64,000 nucleotides of DNA from an uncultured Rikenellaceae bacterium (GCA_946486375.1 CAMLTW010000006.1:113520-177519), one strand, 5' to 3'. Shown: positions 6,768-15,318, numbered from the stretch's first letter. The notes: generated by a model not told the origin, from the sequence alone. Made by a program: numbers and translations.

Positions 6768-8636
6768 TCAATCTTGGGCGACCGGATGCATGTACCAGTC
6801 CTTATTTTTTGTTCCGCCCGAATTCACCCACGGCAGGAAGCCGGGATAGAACTTGTCGATGCTGGTCATTTCCGTCGGGATGACGTATGGGGCGTCGCCC
6901 GTGATATGGATTGCGAAGGGATAGGCCTTGTCCGAGACATAGTATATCCCTTTACCGGCGTCGGATTGGTCTTTTTCCGTTCCCAGCAGGGCGGTGTTCA
7001 TTTTTTCCGTGGGAGCGTAATAGGGCAGGTGTATTTCATGGTTCCGCTCGCTCCGGCTGAGCACGAACGGATTGTAGGGAGCCGGAACGTAGTTTTTCCA
7101 CGGAATGGGGTTCCGGAATTTCAGGCCGACCCGGTATTCCGGTTGCACCGTGTTGTCCGCCGTAGCCGTCAGCGCGTCGTCGAACAGCAGGACGACCGCC
7201 TTGCTGCCGGAGGCTTCCAGCGTGCCGTCCCCCGTCATTTCCACATCGGAGCGGCTGCACGAAGTTTCATACCCGAATCCGTTGCGGTAAACCGCGCCCG
7301 TCCAAAGCAGCCTGAAAACGTCTTCGGTCCGGACGGCTTCGTTGTTGCGGGTATAGTAAGTGGTCGCCTTGTAGTGCACCACCACGTCGTTCATGTCGTA
7401 GTCGCCGTAGCTGGGCCAGTTGTCCTCGAACGCCAGCGTGCCTTCGTAGTCGATGAAATAGGCTTCGTCCGCGGGATCGGGATCCGTGTCCGGCACTTCC
7501 GGAATGTCCGTGTCGATGGCTCTCAGCGGATTGGCCTTCACCTGGAAAATCACGTCGTTGCAGTCGCCGTCCCCCCACGCATTATACCAGTCCTCGAAAC
7601 CGAGGAAAATCATGTCGTCCAGCTTGAACAGGGCCACGTGGTTCTTTTCCTCGGCAGGTTCCGCCGTATTCAGGTCGGGATCGCCGTAGAAAGCGGCTTC
7701 GCCGGTCCAGATTCCCCCTGTTTTGGGATTCCATCCGTTGTGGTAAAGCACCCAGCCGATGGAGACGCCCGCCGGGAAATCGTAGCCCCGGTCGACCCCG
7801 TTTTCATCGAAGTATTTCAGCCTGACCGCTTGGCCGCGTTTCAGGGCGTTGGTCTTGATACGCGGAAAAACGATCACGGGGGCGGCGATGTCGGCTGGCG
7901 AAGCCGGTTTCCGTCCGGTGGGATAGCAGTAGTATCCGAGCACATTTTGCGCCGCCGCTTTTTCGGCCACGAAACAGAGTGTGACGTTGGCCGGTTCCGT
8001 CACGTGGATGTCCGACGCGCTGAAGTAGATTTTCGATACCGGTTTTCCTTCGTTGAAAACCCGGTTGAGCCGGCTGATGTGTTTGCCGGTGTACTTCATC
8101 TCTTCATCCCCGGCGATATAGTCGGGACGTCCCAGCTTGTCCCATCCGCCCAGCAGAACGGCTCCCGGAATGGAGCAGGCGGGGGCTTTGGCAAAGCGGG
8201 AAACGCCCTGCTCCCCGGTTTCCTCTTCCGGCTCGGTCACCGTCACCGCACCGCCGGTCACTTTCCCGGTCAGAAGCTGAGGAACCCCGATGTAGGGCGA
8301 GTAAACGTACACGTCTTCCACCCACGAGGGCAAAACGATGCTTTCGCCGTATTTCCCCGAAGCGTCGGTGAACCCTTTGCTCAGGGGTTTCACGTCGTCC
8401 CGGAGCGAGACGAAACCTTTGTCATCCGTTTTCAGCGGATTTTCGGCATATACTTCAAAATAGACCTGATACCCTTCCGGAACGTCGTAAGCCACGTTCA
8501 GCACCGGGTTTTCAATGGTCGAGAAATCGAAAGGCGGCGTGTTTCCGTCGCCGTTTCCTCCGGGGACGCCGGCGTCTTCCTTGGTGCAGGAAACCAGCAG
8601 TGCCGCGGCGGTCAGGAAGAAAAGGACTTTGTTCAT
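6768..8636 (-). CDS. LruC-domain outer-surface lipoprotein
   Basis: This is a 622-residue lipoprotein (leader MNKVLFFLTAAALLVSC, Cys 17 acylated, then an acidic/Gly-rich spacer typical of surface export). Two calcium-binding-like motifs identify the family. FEDWYNAWGDGDCNDVIFQV is the DUF4114-type signature, and FEDNWPSYGDYDMNDVVVHY opens the LruC/DUF4842 domain (TIGR04456), which fills the C-terminal 220 residues. The N-terminal 200 residues form a beta-rich region of the kind seen in Bacteroidota adhesin-like surface proteins. The function is unknown; the architecture suggests surface display. The gene is monocistronic with its own promoter and terminator. Confidence 0.88.
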   Translation of the reverse strand: MNKVLFFLTAAALLVSCTKEDAGVPGGNGDGNTPPFDFSTIENPVLNVAYDVPEGYQVYFEVYAENPLKTDDKGFVSLRDDVKPLSKGFTDASGKYGESIVLPSWVEDVYVYSPYIGVPQLLTGKVTGGAVTVTEPEEETGEQGVSRFAKAPACSIPGAVLLGGWDKLGRPDYIAGDEEMKYTGKHISRLNRVFNEGKPVSKIYFSASDIHVTEPANVTLCFVAEKAAAQNVLGYYCYPTGRKPASPADIAAPVIVFPRIKTNALKRGQAVRLKYFDENGVDRGYDFPAGVSIGWVLYHNGWNPKTGGIWTGEAAFYGDPDLNTAEPAEEKNHVALFKLDDMIFLGFEDWYNAWGDGDCNDVIFQVKANPLRAIDTDIPEVPDTDPDPADEAYFIDYEGTLAFEDNWPSYGDYDMNDVVVHYKATTYYTRNNEAVRTEDVFRLLWTGAVYRNGFGYETSCSRSDVEMTGDGTLEASGSKAVVLLFDDALTATADNTVQPEYRVGLKFRNPIPWKNYVPAPYNPFVLSRSERNHEIHLPYYAPTEKMNTALLGTEKDQSDAGKGIYYVSDKAYPFAIHITGDAPYVIPTEMTSIDKFYPGFLPWVNSGGTKNKDWYMHPVAQD

Positions 8637-8677
8637 GTCGTATGATTTAGTGTCGGATTTCCCTAAGTTTTCATCTG

Positions 8678-8685
8678 CAAATATA
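8678..8685 (-). promoter_or_regulatory. Bacteroidota -7 box for the LruC gene (TATATTTG)
   Basis: Exact TAnnTTTG match on the minus strand, 42 bases before the ATG at 8636. Confidence 0.65.
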
Positions 8686-8935
8686 GTACATTATTTATCA
8701 TAATAGAGACGGAAGCGTTATTTTTTGTTTTTTATAGAAGTATAAATGTTGCTCGGCCTTTTCGGCCCGGAATGCGGATAAGATGTGCCGACATGAATCA
8801 ACAGTTATTTGTCGATAAATCATTTCCCCGCCGGGTTTTCCGTGCGTTAGCCTTTCTTTCCGGCAGGGAAGCGGGAGGACGCTGGAAGGGGTGTATGCCG
8901 CCGCTTGCGCGGAGGGCGTTCTTTTGGGGAATATT

Positions 8936-8970
8936 CGGATGAACCGGATATTTTTTCACCGGTTCGTCCG
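8936..8970. promoter_or_regulatory. Inverted repeat overlapping the exonuclease promoter
   Basis: CGGATGAACCGG (8936-8947) and CCGGTTCGTCCG (8959-8970) are complementary at 11 of 12 positions plus one G-T pair. The repeat ends one base before the TATCTTTG box at 8972, so it covers the -33 region and could be an operator. Confidence 0.45.
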
Positions 8971-8971
8971 T

Positions 8972-8979
8972 TATCTTTG
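8972..8979 (+). promoter_or_regulatory. Bacteroidota -7 box (TATCTTTG), near-leaderless
   Basis: Exact match, only five bases before the ATG at 8985, which implies a very short or absent 5' leader. Confidence 0.7.
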
Positions 8980-8984
8980 CAGCG

Positions 8985-9479
8985 ATGAAAGATTTTGCGG
9001 CCATAGACTTCGAGACGGCGAACGGCAGACGTACGAGCGTGTGCAGCGTGGGGATCGTGATCGTGCGGCAGGGGGAAATCGTGGAACGGATCCACCGCCT
9101 GATCCGTCCCCGTCCCAACTTCTACAGCCGCTTCACCACCCGCATCCACGGCATGACGCAGGAGGACACGGCGGACGCTCCCCCGTTTCCGGAAGTGTGG
9201 ACGGAAATCGCCCCGCGGATCGAAGGGCTGCCGCTGGTGGCGCACAACAGTCCGTTCGACGAAGGGTGTCTGCGGGCGGTGTATGCGCTCTACGAAATGG
9301 ACTACCCCGGCTACCGGTTTTACTGTACCTGCCGGGCTTCGCGGCGGATGTTCGGGCGGTCGCTGCCCGATCACCGGCTGCCGACAGTGGCGGCACGGGT
9401 GGGCTACGACCTGGAACGGCATCACCATGCACTGGCCGATGCGGAGGCGTGTGCGGCCATCGCTCTGCGGATACTGTGA
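8985..9479 (+). CDS. DEDDh 3'-5' exonuclease, DNA polymerase III epsilon-like
   Basis: This is a 164-residue stand-alone exonuclease domain. Motif ExoI is FAAIDFETAN (residues 4-13; Asp8 and Glu10). ExoII is around LVAHNSPFDEG (about 86-96). ExoIII is HHALADAEACA (about 147-157), with the His and Asp of the DEDDh type. It hydrolyses DNA or RNA from 3' ends using two divalent metals. It is shorter than a DnaQ subunit (no polymerase-binding tail), so a repair or RNA-turnover role is as likely as proofreading. The gene is expressed from a near-leaderless promoter and is followed 38 bases later by a YgbA-like gene. Confidence 0.9.
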   Translation: MKDFAAIDFETANGRRTSVCSVGIVIVRQGEIVERIHRLIRPRPNFYSRFTTRIHGMTQEDTADAPPFPEVWTEIAPRIEGLPLVAHNSPFDEGCLRAVYALYEMDYPGYRFYCTCRASRRMFGRSLPDHRLPTVAARVGYDLERHHHALADAEACAAIALRIL

Positions 9480-9517
9480 CCGGCGGGCGGTTGCGGGAAG
9501 TGAAAAAACGGTTCGGG

Positions 9518-10021
9518 ATGGACGGAAAGACGAAAGCATACGACGAAAATCCGGCGAAAGGCCGGGAGACGTGCAGGCCGGATGAAGGAACCCGAAACGT
9601 CGGTGCGAACGAAGATATTGAAAACGACGGGACGAAAACGACCGGTGCGCACGAAACCCGGCAGTCGGAAAAAGAAACGCTTCCGGCCTTTGGGCAGGCG
9701 GTGGGAAAGACGGACGGAAATGTGCGTCCGGGTTCCCGGATCGCTCGTGAAAAGCGGACGGTGGAACGGATGATCCGCCTTTATTGCCGGAAGGGAGAGG
9801 GGAATGCGGCGTTGTGTCCGGAATGCCGTCGACTGCTGGAGTATGCCCGTGCGCGGCTCGACTGCTGTCCGTTCGGGGAAAGGAAAACCTCCTGCCGCCG
9901 ATGTCCCGTTCACTGTTACCGTCCCCGGATGCGGGAACGGATGCGCCGGGTCATGCGCTACGCAGGCCCCCGGATGCTGTGGTATCATCCGCTGGACGCT
10001 TTGCGGCACCTGTTCGGCTGA
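9518..10021 (+). CDS. YgbA-like protein (nitrous-oxide-stimulated promoter family)
   Basis: The C-terminal 100 residues match YgbA_NO (PF11756). They run from IAREKRTVERMIRLYC through a Cys-rich core (LCPECRRLLEYA, CCPFGERKTSCRRCPVHCY) to MRERMRRVMRYAGPRML and a closing HPLDALRHLF. The many Cys/His residues suggest a metal site. In Enterobacteria the family is linked to nitrosative stress. Here the domain is preceded by about 70 residues of Lys/Thr/Glu/Gly-rich low complexity, unusual for the family. An in-frame GTG at 9500 is an alternative start. The true start could also be further in, near the domain. It probably shares the exonuclease transcript. Confidence 0.78.
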   Translation: MDGKTKAYDENPAKGRETCRPDEGTRNVGANEDIENDGTKTTGAHETRQSEKETLPAFGQAVGKTDGNVRPGSRIAREKRTVERMIRLYCRKGEGNAALCPECRRLLEYARARLDCCPFGERKTSCRRCPVHCYRPRMRERMRRVMRYAGPRMLWYHPLDALRHLFG

Positions 10022-10262
10022 AATCCGGAACCGCTCCGCAGGCCGGCGAAGTTTTGGAGAAGACCGCCTTTGTTCTTCCCGACTGCTCCGGTTCGTGCCT
10101 GGGCCGATTCCGCCGCTTCTTGCCGGAACCGTGCCGGGAACCCCGGCTACGGAACTACGTCGGTTGCCCTTCGGGACAGGGAAGAGGTATCGTCGCCGAA
10201 CTCCTGTCGGCCCGCTCCGCACCGGAAAAGGTGCTTCCCCTTTCAAAGCCGGAAATTCTTGC

Positions 10263-10270
10263 TATTTTTG
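10263..10270 (+). promoter_or_regulatory. Bacteroidota -7 box (TATTTTTG)
   Basis: Matches TAnnTTTG, 20 bases before the ATG at 10291 of the MNT-HEPN gene. Confidence 0.55.
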
Positions 10271-10290
10271 TGAAAACTTCCCGATCGCCC

Positions 10291-11187
10291 ATGAAGAAAA
10301 CGTTGACCCACCTGCCGGAAGAAAAACGGCGCGACCTGCGTCAGTTGGTCGAAATCATCCGCGAAGAGATCCGCACCTGTGAAATGATCATCCTGTACGG
10401 AAGCTATGCCCGCGGCACCTACGTGGATTACGATCAGCGGATCGAATACGGCATCCCGACCTATTTCATGAGCGACTACGACATCCTGATCGTTACGGAA
10501 AACGGGCTGGGTGTCCATGAGAACTGGTTGTACCACCGGGTTAAAAAACGGTTTTTCCAAAACAAGAACTGGCGGTTCCACACCAATCCGGAATTTATCA
10601 ATGTGGGAATCCGGGAACTCAACCGGCAGTTGGGCCGGGGGCAGTATTTTTATACGGACATCAAGCGGGAAGGGGTGATGCTCTGGAATTCGGGCCGGTA
10701 TAAGCTGGCCCGGCGCCGGAACCTCAAAATGGAGGAAATCCGGAAATATGCGCAGGAATACTTCGATGCCAAATTTTCCGATGCAAACGAATTTCTGCAT
10801 TTGGCGGCCGATTCCTACAACCGCCGGAACTATAAAATGGCTTCGTTCAACCTGCATCAGGCTGCGGAAAACCTGCTCCGCGTGGTCACGCTCGTGTACA
10901 CCCTGTACAGTTACAAGGATCACAAGCTGGAGGAACTGATCGGATGCTGCAAGATGCATACGCTGGAAGTGTGCGTCGTCTTTCCCCGCGACACCCCGGA
11001 AGAAGAACGGCTTTTCGGACTGCTGGAAGCCGCTTACATTCAGGCTCGCTACAACAAGGATTTCGTCGTGACGCAGGAAGACATCGACGCGCTGGTTCCG
11101 CGGATCGAACGGCTGCGCGACATCGTGGAAAAGGTTTGCCGGGAGCGGCTCGAAAGCTACGGAGCCGGGAAAAAGGCGGACGCCTGA
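10291..11187 (+). CDS. MNT-HEPN fusion protein (nucleotidyltransferase plus HEPN)
   Basis: This is a 298-residue protein with two domains. The N-terminal domain has the minimal nucleotidyltransferase motif ILYGSYARGTYVDY (about 34-47) followed by SDYDILIV (about 61-68), with the GS and DxD elements intact. The C-terminal domain (about 155-285) is a HEPN-like helical bundle (ADSYNRRNYKMASFNLHQ, AAENLLRVVTLVY). The R-x4-6-H RNase motif of toxic HEPN proteins is not seen, which argues against a free toxin. In two-gene MNT/HEPN systems the MNT AMPylates and silences HEPN; in this fused form the role is unclear. A longer in-frame upstream extension is rejected because the promoter lies just before 10291. 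Confidence 0.85.
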   Translation: MKKTLTHLPEEKRRDLRQLVEIIREEIRTCEMIILYGSYARGTYVDYDQRIEYGIPTYFMSDYDILIVTENGLGVHENWLYHRVKKRFFQNKNWRFHTNPEFINVGIRELNRQLGRGQYFYTDIKREGVMLWNSGRYKLARRRNLKMEEIRKYAQEYFDAKFSDANEFLHLAADSYNRRNYKMASFNLHQAAENLLRVVTLVYTLYSYKDHKLEELIGCCKMHTLEVCVVFPRDTPEEERLFGLLEAAYIQARYNKDFVVTQEDIDALVPRIERLRDIVEKVCRERLESYGAGKKADA

Positions 11188-11570
11188 ATGTGGTAGTTTC
11201 CGTCGTCCGTTCCTGCAACTGTCGGTTCCGGGCCGGGGCTGCAAGAGGCTGTCCCTGCATTCGGAAAGACGCGGCGAAAATACATTTTGCGGAAAGTCCG
11301 CCCCGCGTGCTTCCGTTCCGGCGTACAACAATTCATAAAAAATAATTTTTTTGTTTTCGGAGCCTCGACAGTCCGGGAAACGGGCCTGAACAGCCTTTGG
11401 AAGGGAAGAAGACCCCGGAGCCGGGCATGGAAGCGGAGTAGGGAACGACGCTTTTTTTTCGCTTTCGAAATTTTACGGATCGAAATGTTGCGGCTTGGAG
11501 TGATTTTTTCTATATTTACGTGCAATATTTTCATTCAACATTTTCTTTCATCTTTTAATCGACAAGCCCT
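11188..11570 (+). other. Spacer before the pectate lyase gene
   Basis: This is a 383-base region without a gene. TATATTTA at 11511-11518, one base off the TAnnTTTG consensus, with TTG about 20 bases upstream, is the best promoter candidate. It leaves a 52-base AT-rich leader before the ATG at 11571. No terminator hairpin was found after the gene ending at 11187. Confidence 0.45.
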
Positions 11571-13094
11571 ATGAATGTCATCCATCGAATCATCGGTACA
11601 GGACTGATGTTGTGCGCTTTGCTGTGCGGCGGGGAGAACGCCCTGGCGCAGAACGGCGATAACCGGCCCGAACGCGGCCAGATTCCCCCGCATCCGCCCC
11701 GCCTCCCCGAAGGGGTCGTTCCGGCGTTTCCCGGCGCATGGGGAGCCGGCATGTTCACCACGGGCGGCCGCGGCGGCCGGGTCATCGCCGTCACCAACCT
11801 CAACGACAGCGGCCCGGGTAGCCTGCGCGCCGCGCTCGAGGCGGAAGGACCCCGCATCGTCGTGTTCCGCGTAGCGGGCACCATCAAGGTCGACGGCGAC
11901 CTCAACATCGATCATCCCGACATCACCGTCGCGGGCCAGACGGCACCCGGCGACGGCATCTGCGTGGCGGGGACGCTCAACATCAACACCCACAACGTCA
12001 TCCTCCGCCACCTGCGGGTGCGGCGCGGCGTTCCCGTGGGCGGTCAGGGAGACGACAACATCGGAGGCAACCCGTCCCACCACATCATCGTCGACCACTG
12101 CTCGACCAGCTGGGGCATGGACGAAAACATTTCGCTTTACCGCCACATGCGGCCCTCGCTCGACGGGCGTACGCAGATCAAGGATCCGGCCGAGAACGTC
12201 ACCATTCAGTGGACGATTTCCAGCGAAGCGCTGGATGCCCGCGGCCATGCCTTCGGGGGCACGTGGGGCGGAAATCCTTCTACGTTCCATCACAACCTTT
12301 TTGCGTGCAACACGGCCCGGAATCCGTCCATCGGCATGTCGGGGCCGTTCGACTACCGGAACAACGTGGTGTTCAACTGGCGGCACCGCACGATGGACGG
12401 CGGCGACGAAACTTCGATGGTCAACGTTATCAACAATTACTACAAGCCCGGCCCGGCCACCAATGAAAACATGCGCGGAGTCTTCGCGCGGATCGAGTCG
12501 CGCAGCATGTATTCCCCCGGCAGCGCGTGGGCCGCGGGCGACTGGTATCCCAAGGAGGCGAACCGTCCCGGCAAGTGGTATGTCGCCGGCAACGTGATGG
12601 ACGGCAACGAAAAGGTCACCCGCGACAACTGGGCCGGGATGCGCGGCCCCGTGGAACTCGCCCGGGTGAATACGCCGTTCCAGGGCTGGCCGGTCGCACC
12701 GCATGAAACGGCCGAAAGCGCTTACGAATCGGTGCTGGCGAAAGTCGGCGCTACGCTGCCCAGGCGCGATGCCGTGGATGCGCGCGTCGTGGAAATGGTG
12801 CGCACCGGGAAAACGACGACCCCGACGGGGATTATCCGGGACGTAGCCGAGGTGGGAGGCTATCCCGTCCTGACCTACGATCCGAAGGACGTGCCGGCGG
12901 ACAGCGACGGCGACGGGATGCCGGACGAGTGGGAAGCCAAGTACGGCCTCGATCCCAAGAACCCGGCGGACGGGGCGCTGGACACCGATGGGGACGGATA
13001 TACGAACGTGGAGGAATACCTCAACGGTACCGACCCGACCCAGAAGATCGACTACCGCAACCTGGGCAACAACGTGGATACCATCAGTGCCTGA
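11571..13094 (+). CDS. Secreted pectate lyase (polysaccharide lyase family 1-like)
   Basis: This is a 507-residue exported enzyme with a signal peptide ending about residue 27 (LCGGENALAQ). The catalytic region starts with FPGAWGAGMFTTGGRGG and shows the parallel beta-helix pattern of PL1: VTNLNDSGPGSLRAAL, DHCSTSWGMDENIS and RNNVVFNW. It cleaves polygalacturonate by beta-elimination using Ca2+. The C-terminus carries calcium-type repeats (ADSDGDGMPDEWEAKYGLDP, then DTDGDGYTNVEEYLNGTDP), common in Bacteroidota polysaccharide lyases. The gene stands alone. A pectinesterase lipoprotein at 33 kb would supply the de-esterified substrate. Confidence 0.9.
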   Translation: MNVIHRIIGTGLMLCALLCGGENALAQNGDNRPERGQIPPHPPRLPEGVVPAFPGAWGAGMFTTGGRGGRVIAVTNLNDSGPGSLRAALEAEGPRIVVFRVAGTIKVDGDLNIDHPDITVAGQTAPGDGICVAGTLNINTHNVILRHLRVRRGVPVGGQGDDNIGGNPSHHIIVDHCSTSWGMDENISLYRHMRPSLDGRTQIKDPAENVTIQWTISSEALDARGHAFGGTWGGNPSTFHHNLFACNTARNPSIGMSGPFDYRNNVVFNWRHRTMDGGDETSMVNVINNYYKPGPATNENMRGVFARIESRSMYSPGSAWAAGDWYPKEANRPGKWYVAGNVMDGNEKVTRDNWAGMRGPVELARVNTPFQGWPVAPHETAESAYESVLAKVGATLPRRDAVDARVVEMVRTGKTTTPTGIIRDVAEVGGYPVLTYDPKDVPADSDGDGMPDEWEAKYGLDPKNPADGALDTDGDGYTNVEEYLNGTDPTQKIDYRNLGNNVDTISA

Positions 13095-13265
13095 ACCGCT
13101 TCGGGCGGTATTGAGGGCCCGAAGGATTGAAAGCGGGGAAAAGACCGGAAACGAACCGGAGGAGGTTCGGCGAATCCGGAACGCCGCGCGGAAGGGCCTG
13201 TGACGGAAACGGCTCCGGCCGCATAACGGCCGATCCGTAAAACGACGGAAAGGTCGGTAAACGAG

Positions 13266-13310
13266 CCGCCCCCTGGAAATCCGATGAGGATTTCCGGGGG
13301 GCGGTTTCCG
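13266..13310. terminator. Strong bidirectional terminator
   Basis: A 17-base stem (CCGCCCCCTGGAAATCC against GGATTTCCGGGGGGCGG, one G-T pair) with a GATGA loop, followed by TTTCCGTTT. It separates the convergent pectate lyase and RRM genes. Confidence 0.85.
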
Positions 13311-13328
13311 TTTCCGGTTGCCGGAGGG

Positions 13329-13616
13329 CTATCGTCTGCCGTATCCGCCGCGACGGAAATTATCGCTTCTGTCGGCTTTCGGACGGGCGACGTTCACCAC
13401 CAGTACCTTGCCTTCGAATTCCGTATCGTTCAACGCATCGATGGCCTGCTGGCCTTCCGCTTCGTCGGGCATTTCCACGAATCCGAATCCGCGCGAACGC
13501 CCCGTGTCGCGATCCGTGATGATCTGGGCGGAAGACACTTCGCCGTAAGCTGCGAATAAATTCTCCAAACTGTCGTTTTTCGTAGCGTAGTTCAGATTTG
13601 AAACGTAAATGTTCAT
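13329..13616 (-). CDS. RRM-type RNA-binding protein
   Basis: This is a 95-residue single RRM. RNP2 is IYVSNL (residues 3-8) and RNP1 is RGFGFVEM (about 42-49), followed by a short Arg/Gly tail (RRGGYGRR). Such proteins are abundant in Bacteroidota, bind single-stranded RNA, and are often cold-induced. The gene follows a cold-shock-domain protein gene by 30 bases and RhlE further upstream, so it probably belongs to one RNA-remodelling transcription unit. Length and motifs are complete. Confidence 0.93.
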   Translation of the reverse strand: MNIYVSNLNYATKNDSLENLFAAYGEVSSAQIITDRDTGRSRGFGFVEMPDEAEGQQAIDALNDTEFEGKVLVVNVARPKADRSDNFRRGGYGRR

Positions 13617-13646
13617 CTTTTTTGTTTTTATGAATGAAAAATAAGG

Positions 13647-14087
13647 TTATTTCGTGCGGATTATGTTGATCGCATTCATGCCGCGCGCGCTCCTTTCCGT
13701 CTCGAAAACGACGCTGTCGCCTTCCGAAATGTCGGCCGGGGCGGATGAAATGTGAAAGAAAAATTTCTCGCCGGATGCGACGTCTTTGATGAAGCCGTAG
13801 CCTTTGCTTTCATTGAAATATTCCACCCGGCCTTTGAGCGGTTCCGGTTCGATTTCCTCCTGCTTGGGAACGGCGGTCAGGATGCTTTCGAGCTTGACCT
13901 CGCTCTTTTTGCGTTCTTCCGGCGGGGTGTCGGTGAACTGGCCGTGCTCATCCACATAGACGATCATATCGTCGAACGAGCTGGGGCCTCCGGCCTGGCG
14001 TTCTTCTTTGCGTTTCTGCTTTTCGAGGCGCTTGGCCTGCTTTTTCTTTTCGTTTTCTCTCTTTCCGAAGGATGGTGATCCTGCCAT
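13647..14087 (-). CDS. Cold-shock-domain protein with basic N-terminal extension
   Basis: This 146-residue protein has a C-terminal cold-shock fold (about 80-146): LKGRVEYFNESKGYGFIKD carries RNP1 and EKFFFHISS carries RNP2. The first 35 residues are strongly basic (REKxKKKQAKRLEKQKRKEER-like), and an acidic linker follows. It should bind single-stranded RNA and act as an RNA chaperone. It is distinct from the plain 65-residue CspA. It lies 31 bases downstream of rhlE and 30 bases upstream of the RRM gene. Confidence 0.9.
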   Translation of the reverse strand: MAGSPSFGKRENEKKKQAKRLEKQKRKEERQAGGPSSFDDMIVYVDEHGQFTDTPPEERKKSEVKLESILTAVPKQEEIEPEPLKGRVEYFNESKGYGFIKDVASGEKFFFHISSAPADISEGDSVVFETERSARGMNAINIIRTK

Positions 14088-14118
14088 TAAAAATGTTTTT
14101 TAAGGTTTGTGATAAATA

Positions 14119-15318
14119 TTAAGCCGTATACGCTACCGTTTCCAGTTTTTTGCCCGTAAGTTTCTGAATGTCCTTCACCCTGGGATGTTCTTCCCGCGAA
14201 CAGAACGTAAGGGCCGTTCCCTCATGACCTGCGCGGCCGGTGCGCCCGATGCGGTGCACGTAGGTTTCGGCCACGTCCGGCATGTCGTAGTTGATGACGA
14301 TGTTCAGTCCGTCGATGTCGATTCCCCGCGCGGCGATGTCGGTGGCCACCATGACCTTGACTTTCCCCGATTTGAAATCTCCCAACGCCCTTTGTCGCTG
14401 GCCCTGCGATTTATCGCCGTGGATCGCCCCGCTCAGGATGCCCGCCTTTTTCAGGATACGGGCGATGTTGTCCACGCCGTGTTTGGTGCGGGAAAAGACC
14501 AGGATCGACTTGTCCGTCTCCTTTTTCAGCACCGAAACCAGCAACCCCTTTTTCTCCGGTTTTTCGACGAGGTAGACGCGCTGGTCGATCGTATCGACGG
14601 TCGAGGAAACCGGCGTCACTTCCACCCGTACCGGATCGCGCAGCATGGAGCGCGACAGGGCCACGATGTCGCTCGGCATCGTCGCCGAGAAGAAAAGCGT
14701 TTGCCGTCTGGCGGGAAGTACGGGCAGCAGCCGCCGGATGTCGGCGATGAACCCCATGTCGAGCATCCTGTCCGCCTCGTCCAGCACGAAATGCGTCAGG
14801 TCGCCCAGTTTCACCTCCCCCTGCGCGATCAGGTCGAGCAACCGACCCGGCGTGGCGACGAGAATGTCCACTCCCTGATGCAGCCTGTCCGTCTGCGGGC
14901 CTTGTTTAACACCTCCGAATATGGCCGTATGCCTCAGTCTGGTGTACTTTGCATAATCCGTAAAGCAGTCGCTGATCTGCAGGGCCAGCTCCCGGGTGGG
15001 GGTGAGGATCAGTGCCCGAATCGGGCGATATTCCCTTTTTCCATGCGATCTTCCCCGCCGTTCCTGGCGTCCCGGCCGGGGAGCGTCTGCCTGGATTCGT
15101 TCGCCTTCCGGCGACGGATTCGTCAGCAGTTCCTGCAGAATCGGAATGGCGAAGGCCGCCGTTTTACCCGTTCCCGTCCGAGCGATTCCGAAGATGTCCT
15201 TTCCATGAAGGACGACCGGAATGGCCTGCTCCTGAATGGGTGTCGGGCGTTCGTATCCTTTTTCGCGGACGGCCTTCAGTATAGGCTCCGCAATGTTCAG
15301 TTCGTCAAATGTCATCAT
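14119..15318 (-). CDS. rhlE: DEAD-box RNA helicase, RhlE type
   Basis: This is a 399-residue DEAD-box protein with all core motifs: Q motif (YERPTPIQEQAIP), motif I ARTGTGKT, Ia PTRELA, II DEAD, III SAT, IV-VI including ARGIDI and HRIGRTGR. An Arg-rich insert of about 30 residues lies between motif I and Ia (GRQERRGRSHGKREYRP). The C-terminal RGG tail of many RhlE proteins is short or absent. It unwinds RNA in ribosome assembly or decay. The ATG overlaps the stop of the nitronate monooxygenase gene (ATGATG, first or second ATG), indicating translational coupling. Confidence 0.93.
   Translation of the reverse strand: MMTFDELNIAEPILKAVREKGYERPTPIQEQAIPVVLHGKDIFGIARTGTGKTAAFAIPILQELLTNPSPEGERIQADAPRPGRQERRGRSHGKREYRPIRALILTPTRELALQISDCFTDYAKYTRLRHTAIFGGVKQGPQTDRLHQGVDILVATPGRLLDLIAQGEVKLGDLTHFVLDEADRMLDMGFIADIRRLLPVLPARRQTLFFSATMPSDIVALSRSMLRDPVRVEVTPVSSTVDTIDQRVYLVEKPEKKGLLVSVLKKETDKSILVFSRTKHGVDNIARILKKAGILSGAIHGDKSQGQRQRALGDFKSGKVKVMVATDIAARGIDIDGLNIVINYDMPDVAETYVHRIGRTGRAGHEGTALTFCSREEHPRVKDIQKLTGKKLETVAYTA

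Larger units (their letters stand above)
8637..8984. other. Divergent intergenic region
   Basis: This 348-base spacer sits between the leftward LruC gene and the rightward exonuclease gene. It contains a TATATTTG box for the leftward gene and an inverted repeat plus TATCTTTG box for the rightward gene. The segment 8690-8760 is AT-rich. No gene is evident. Confidence 0.6.

Noticed and set aside
6411..8645. 744-codon rightward frame opposite the LruC gene
   Set aside because: Shadow of the LruC gene in GC-rich sequence; Val/Phe/His/Arg-rich and no motif.
9784..11187. 467-codon version of the MNT-HEPN gene
   Set aside because: The extra 169 codons overlap the YgbA-like gene in another frame, and a promoter box lies at 10263-10270.
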